DNA of 7,539 nt from the NCBI GenBank assembly GCA_013286765.1, contig JABDFB010000100.1, forward strand, positions 1-7,539. The letters run 5' to 3'. Source of the DNA: Deltaproteobacteria bacterium. Its GTDB lineage: Bacteria; Bdellovibrionota; UBA1018. Positions 4,664 to 7,539 of this stretch are shown in pieces (position 1 is the stretch's first letter; every line of letters begins with the position of its first letter). The notes below the pieces were generated by a model, which was not told the DNA's origin, did no database searches, and saw only the letters and a list, made by a program, of their open reading frames with translations. A program made the position numbers and the translations under genes.

Positions 4664-6496
4664 ATGAGGCCTGAGAAGTTATTTATTTCACCCGTAGCCA
4701 TTGTCATTTGTACTGTTTTATTTGGTACATTTACTCTTAACTCAACGACTTTCGCTGGTGAAGATCCGAATAAGAACCTCAATAATTCTACACATAAATC
4801 AAAACAGACTGAAAACAGCGATCAGGACCAGTGGGAAGACAATGAACCTGAGAATTGGAATATGACTGACGCTGACCCCACTGAGACCAGTTCCCCTCGG
4901 CCGAAGACAAAGAAGTTTCGCTCGAAACCACTTGCTGGTCCCTCTGTACATCAGGAGGATGCTGATAGAGCATTGGCTATTCAAGTACAGCAAGAAGAAG
5001 AGGCCTTCGTCCGCAGGCCTGCCACCATGGCGCCGTCCGCACGCATTCTTCGCCCGGAAAATCTATTAGGGGCTTTTTTAAATGTTGCCACGGGCTCGAC
5101 ACCGACATCGAACGCTATTTCGAACTCGTCTACGGTACCCAGTGTACTGTCCACGAGTTATCACGCTCCAGCAATTGGAGGCACCTGGGCCCGACGTTTC
5201 GCAAATAGGAGAGAAAGAGAGAAACGAGAGGCGCGAGAAGCACAAGAGAAGCGAAATAATCTATCTATTGTGAACTCTCATTGGGGTGCATGCTCTCAGG
5301 ATGCTGCAAGTAACTCTACACCAACTCCGACTTCCGAGCTAAGCATGACCGCCCCTGCGGCACCCGAAGAGCGACCTCTACCACTAGGCGTCATTTGGCG
5401 CCGACGTTTTGAAGCCAGGAAAGAACGAGAGAGACTAGAAAATGTAAGCTCCGGCTCTGCTTCAAGACCCACTCCCCCTGCTAACTCTATTTCTAGTGCA
5501 AGCTCTCACTCCAGTTCCAGTGTGAGCGTTCATTCTGCTGTGAGCCTTGGCGCTAGTTCAAGTTCTAGCTACGAGTCTAAGATGGACATTGAGAGTAACG
5601 ATGGTGCGGAAATAAGCCCATCAGAATCTTTGGCCGTCATGAAACACACCAAGAGAAAGAGAAATAAGAATGCCGTTCAGGACGATGTACAACTCTCTCC
5701 TGGTTACTGTTATCAGTTTACGATCCCTCTTGAAGTCGAAGGATCACTTGGGAAAAGCCTTGAGGAGATTCTGAGTAGGCCGATCGTAGCTCTTGTTATG
5801 GAATATGATGGGAGTCATCTTCAACCGAGCGCTAATCCTAAAAGACAATATCGAAGATACGAAAATAGTGGCTTAATATTCGGTCCTAATTTTGAAACTT
5901 CACAGTCAGATACGTACTACAGAGCCTTAGCTCTCTTGGCTCAGGAGAATTTATCTGCCAGACGGAGGGGTTTTGAAATCATGATAAATTTGGCGAATAG
6001 TGGTAGCAAGAATGCATCCGAGTTCGTAGGTAGAGCCTATTTAGGCATCTCCGATAAACAGGAATCCGTTTTTGGAGTAATTGAATTTGATGAAAAGGCA
6101 GCAAGACACTTCTTGAGTCAAGCTGCTGCGAACGATGTTATGGGGAACGCAAATCCTTTCGCAAAGGGCATTTTATACTTGCTTGATTCTCACAGATACT
6201 TATTCGAAAAAGGAGCCCCTGACAGCCAGAGGCTCTTTCAGTTGGGAATAGATTTTACGCTGCAAAATAAACGCGACGAACTTAGAATGAATGAGTCGTC
6301 GATTAAAAAAACTGAATTCCCGCGCGTCATGACCCTAGAAATGCTTGAAAGAGAAGAGCCGACTCTAGACTTCGCAGCTTTTGGCCGAAACCTCATTGAA
6401 ACGGCAAAGAGCCTCGGAAATGAGAATGCTTCGAGATATTTGGAACTCCAGACCGAGAACCAGCGCATGCGTGCAATGATCGCGAAAAAAATCTGA
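4664..6496 (+). CDS. Secreted 610-residue protein: low-complexity repeats plus Sel1-like C-terminus
   Basis: No full-length relative is recognised. Residues 1-31 form a signal peptide (RPEK, then a hydrophobic core at 7-24, cut near TTFA|GED). Residues 32-120 are acidic and disordered-looking and include a Glu-rich helix, DADRALAIQVQQEEE (99-113). Residues 145-310 are Ser/Thr/Pro-rich and hold two copies of a W-x-RRF-x-x-R-K/R-E-R-E block (W175 and W245, 70 residues apart), then a poly-Ser run (273-302) and a basic cluster KRKRNK (330-335). From about 345 the sequence becomes globular. Residues 418-505 have the Ala/Gly spacing of Sel1/TPR repeats (NLANSGSKNASEFVGRAYLG, then DEKAARHFLSQAAAND), with another Sel1-like start at 575-592. 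Sel1 proteins often mediate protein contacts at the envelope or with hosts. GAGG at 4654-4657, 6 bases before the ATG, fixes the start. Confidence 0.8.
   Translation: MRPEKLFISPVAIVICTVLFGTFTLNSTTFAGEDPNKNLNNSTHKSKQTENSDQDQWEDNEPENWNMTDADPTETSSPRPKTKKFRSKPLAGPSVHQEDADRALAIQVQQEEEAFVRRPATMAPSARILRPENLLGAFLNVATGSTPTSNAISNSSTVPSVLSTSYHAPAIGGTWARRFANRREREKREAREAQEKRNNLSIVNSHWGACSQDAASNSTPTPTSELSMTAPAAPEERPLPLGVIWRRRFEARKERERLENVSSGSASRPTPPANSISSASSHSSSSVSVHSAVSLGASSSSSYESKMDIESNDGAEISPSESLAVMKHTKRKRNKNAVQDDVQLSPGYCYQFTIPLEVEGSLGKSLEEILSRPIVALVMEYDGSHLQPSANPKRQYRRYENSGLIFGPNFETSQSDTYYRALALLAQENLSARRRGFEIMINLANSGSKNASEFVGRAYLGISDKQESVFGVIEFDEKAARHFLSQAAANDVMGNANPFAKGILYLLDSHRYLFEKGAPDSQRLFQLGIDFTLQNKRDELRMNESSIKKTEFPRVMTLEMLEREEPTLDFAAFGRNLIETAKSLGNENASRYLELQTENQRMRAMIAKKI
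5186..5230 (+). repeat. Internal protein repeat, copy 1 (W-x-RRF block)
   Basis: Encodes WARRFANRREREKRE (residues 175-189), preceded by a Ser/Thr/Pro linker that begins STPTSNAIS at residue 145. It matches copy 2 at 5396-5440 in W, RRF, R and ERE positions. Confidence 0.65.
5396..5440 (+). repeat. Internal protein repeat, copy 2 (W-x-RRF block)
   Basis: Encodes WRRRFEARKERERLE (residues 245-259), preceded by a linker beginning STPTPTSEL at residue 218. The DNA keeps CGACGTTT in both copies (5192-5199 and 5402-5409), pointing to duplication. A third linker-like stretch (SRPTPPANSISS, from 267) follows but lacks the W-x-RRF block. Confidence 0.65.
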
Positions 6497-6588
6497 AAGA
6501 ACAAAAAAAAACGGAACTGGAATTTTCTTTCTTCTTCCTCATATGTTGATTTAGTCTGATTTGCTTCATAGAGATGCATCCAATCCCT

Positions 6589-7539
6589 TTATACGGGCGA
6601 ACGCGGTAACTCAAAAATAAATTTTGTTTCTTTTTCCTGCTCACTCTCAGCCCAAATTTTTCCGTTATGCTGTTGCACAATTTCTCTGCAAATTGCCAAA
6701 CCCAAACCCGTTCCACCTGCTCCAGTCTTCGTTTTACTACTCTGTACAAATTTATCGAAAATTGTCTCAAGCTCTGCTGTTGGAATGCCCATACCCTGAT
6801 TGACGACCTGGCATTTCATATTTTCTTCTGTCTGCTCGAGTTCAATTCGAATCGTGCTCCCTTTGTAAGAAAACTTGATAGCATTGGAAATAAAATTTCG
6901 CAGGACCTGCATGATCCTCTGGCCATCGAATTGCCCTGTTACGGCCTCGCCACCACCGACTTGAATTTTTAACTCTTTTTCTTCGGCGTATGCTCTCATC
7001 TCCGAGGCAACTTGGTCAGCTAAATCGGTTAGGTTCCCTGCTTTTATGGAATAGTCAATTTTTCCTGCCTCCAATTTTGAAAGATCTAGGAGGTCATTCA
7101 ATAGACCCATGAGGTTCGACCCGGAATCGTTGATTTCATCAAAGTAGTCCTTCAATTTCTCCAAAGGAACTGTATTGATTTTCTGTTGACCGAATCGAGC
7201 AAAACTCAGAATTCCGTGCATGGGAGTTCGTATTTCATGGGACATATTGGCTAGAAATATGGACTTTGCTTGACTCGCCTTTTCTGCGACGTCGCGTGCC
7301 TGCCTCAAACTCTCTCCATGCGCTTGAATCTCCTCCATCATGTGATTAAAGTTTTGTGCGAGGATTCCAATCTCGTCTTGCGATTTGACCATTTCAATGG
7401 GGCGCAAATCCCCCCCAGCCGCACGCAGTGAAGCTTGTGATATTTTTAATATTGGCCCAATCACGTTTCTCTTAACGTATTGAGCAGAAATAAAAACAAA
7501 TCCGGAAATCACTCCGAGAAGCGCAAATAGAGCCGTTTT
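6589..7539 (-). CDS. Membrane sensor histidine kinase, C-terminal part (runs off right edge)
   Basis: The frame stays open to the window edge, so the start and sensor region are missing; 316 residues are visible. Numbering from the edge: a transmembrane helix (about 2-21, ending ISAQYV), a HAMP linker (about 22-75, with P29 and DEIG at 55-58), a HisKA domain with the H-box MSHEIRTP and phospho-acceptor H101 (codon 7237-7239), and a HATPase_c domain with N-box RNFISNAIKFS, G1 box NQGMGIP, F-box IFDKFVQ and G2 box GAGGTGLGLAI. It ends right after the ATPase domain with no receiver domain, so it is not a hybrid kinase at this end. Such kinases autophosphorylate on His in response to a signal and pass the phosphate to a response regulator; none is visible nearby. 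The first Asp of the G1 box (DxGxG) is Asn247. It is convergent with the 610-residue gene across 92 bp, which holds an A9 run (6503-6511) but no clear terminator hairpin. Confidence 0.93.
   Translation of the reverse strand, partial: KTALFALLGVISGFVFISAQYVKRNVIGPILKISQASLRAAGGDLRPIEMVKSQDEIGILAQNFNHMMEEIQAHGESLRQARDVAEKASQAKSIFLANMSHEIRTPMHGILSFARFGQQKINTVPLEKLKDYFDEINDSGSNLMGLLNDLLDLSKLEAGKIDYSIKAGNLTDLADQVASEMRAYAEEKELKIQVGGGEAVTGQFDGQRIMQVLRNFISNAIKFSYKGSTIRIELEQTEENMKCQVVNQGMGIPTAELETIFDKFVQSSKTKTGAGGTGLGLAICREIVQQHNGKIWAESEQEKETKFIFELPRSPV

Noticed and set aside
4958..5002. A genuine ubiquitin-interacting motif
   Set aside because: The helix lacks the conserved Ala-x-x-x-Ser core of a UIM, so only a loose similarity is reported.
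6497..6588. Shared terminator between the convergent secreted-protein and kinase genes
   Set aside because: There is an A9/T9 run (6503-6511) and an 8-bp palindrome GATGCATC (6573-6580), but no stable stem directly before a T-tract on either strand.
6238..6770. Minus-strand open frames over the 610-residue gene end and the kinase end
   Set aside because: They overlap well-supported coding frames (the Sel1-like region and kinase G2 box) and have no motif of their own.
7510..7512. GTG at 7512 as start of the histidine kinase
   Set aside because: The frame is open to the window edge and the codon falls inside the transmembrane helix just before HAMP, so the real start is outside the window.

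Overview
The window is bacterial: genes are closely spaced, ribosome-binding sites are recognisable and the code is standard. It carries six recognisable or plausible protein families and two secreted proteins I do not recognise, with no RNA gene, CRISPR array or complete mobile element. Most of it (about 1.1 kb to the end) is moderately AT-rich. The histidine kinase type and the two signal-peptide proteins suggest a Gram-negative, proteobacterium-like host, but I cannot place it further. The left kilobase looks different: a GC-rich PEBP gene (41 of 60 bases are G or C at 481-540) lies upstream of a DUF2935-type gene, a family I know mainly from Firmicutes, preceded by a nearly perfect extended Shine-Dalgarno sequence. 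This block may be transferred DNA, or an assembly join near 1020-1115.

Layout. 1-953, minus strand: a PEBP/YbhB-like gene followed by a DUF2935-like gene that runs off the left edge. 954-1319: no convincing gene, but a perfect 15-bp hairpin at 1075-1114 that may end the next gene's transcript. 1320-2099, minus: a short-chain dehydrogenase/reductase. 2235-3657, plus: a class I SAM methyltransferase, then a RimJ/RimL-type GNAT acetyltransferase after a 70-bp gap. 3809-4381, plus: a 190-residue secreted protein of unknown function. 4382-4663: a 282-bp regulatory-looking gap with inverted repeats, an AT-rich hairpin, a good sigma-70-type promoter and a palindrome at the probable transcription start. 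4664-6496, plus: a 610-residue secreted protein with a long Ser/Thr/Pro-rich, charged N-terminal region carrying a duplicated W-x-RRF block and a C-terminal region that looks like divergent Sel1/TPR helices. 6589-7539, minus: the C-terminal part of a membrane histidine kinase (TM, HAMP, HisKA, HATPase_c), cut by the right edge.

How the genes fit together. The dehydrogenase, methyltransferase and acetyltransferase form a small divergent group of generic tailoring enzymes with no visible shared pathway. The two secreted proteins are neighbours on the same strand and share an exact but inverted 14-bp AT-rich element at a similar distance upstream of each start, so they may be expressed together. 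The larger one, with a signal peptide, low-complexity repeat region, basic cluster and Sel1-like helices, is the best candidate here for a new envelope or host-interaction factor. Nothing in the sequence proves that role. The histidine kinase has an Asn in place of the usual first Asp of its G1 box.
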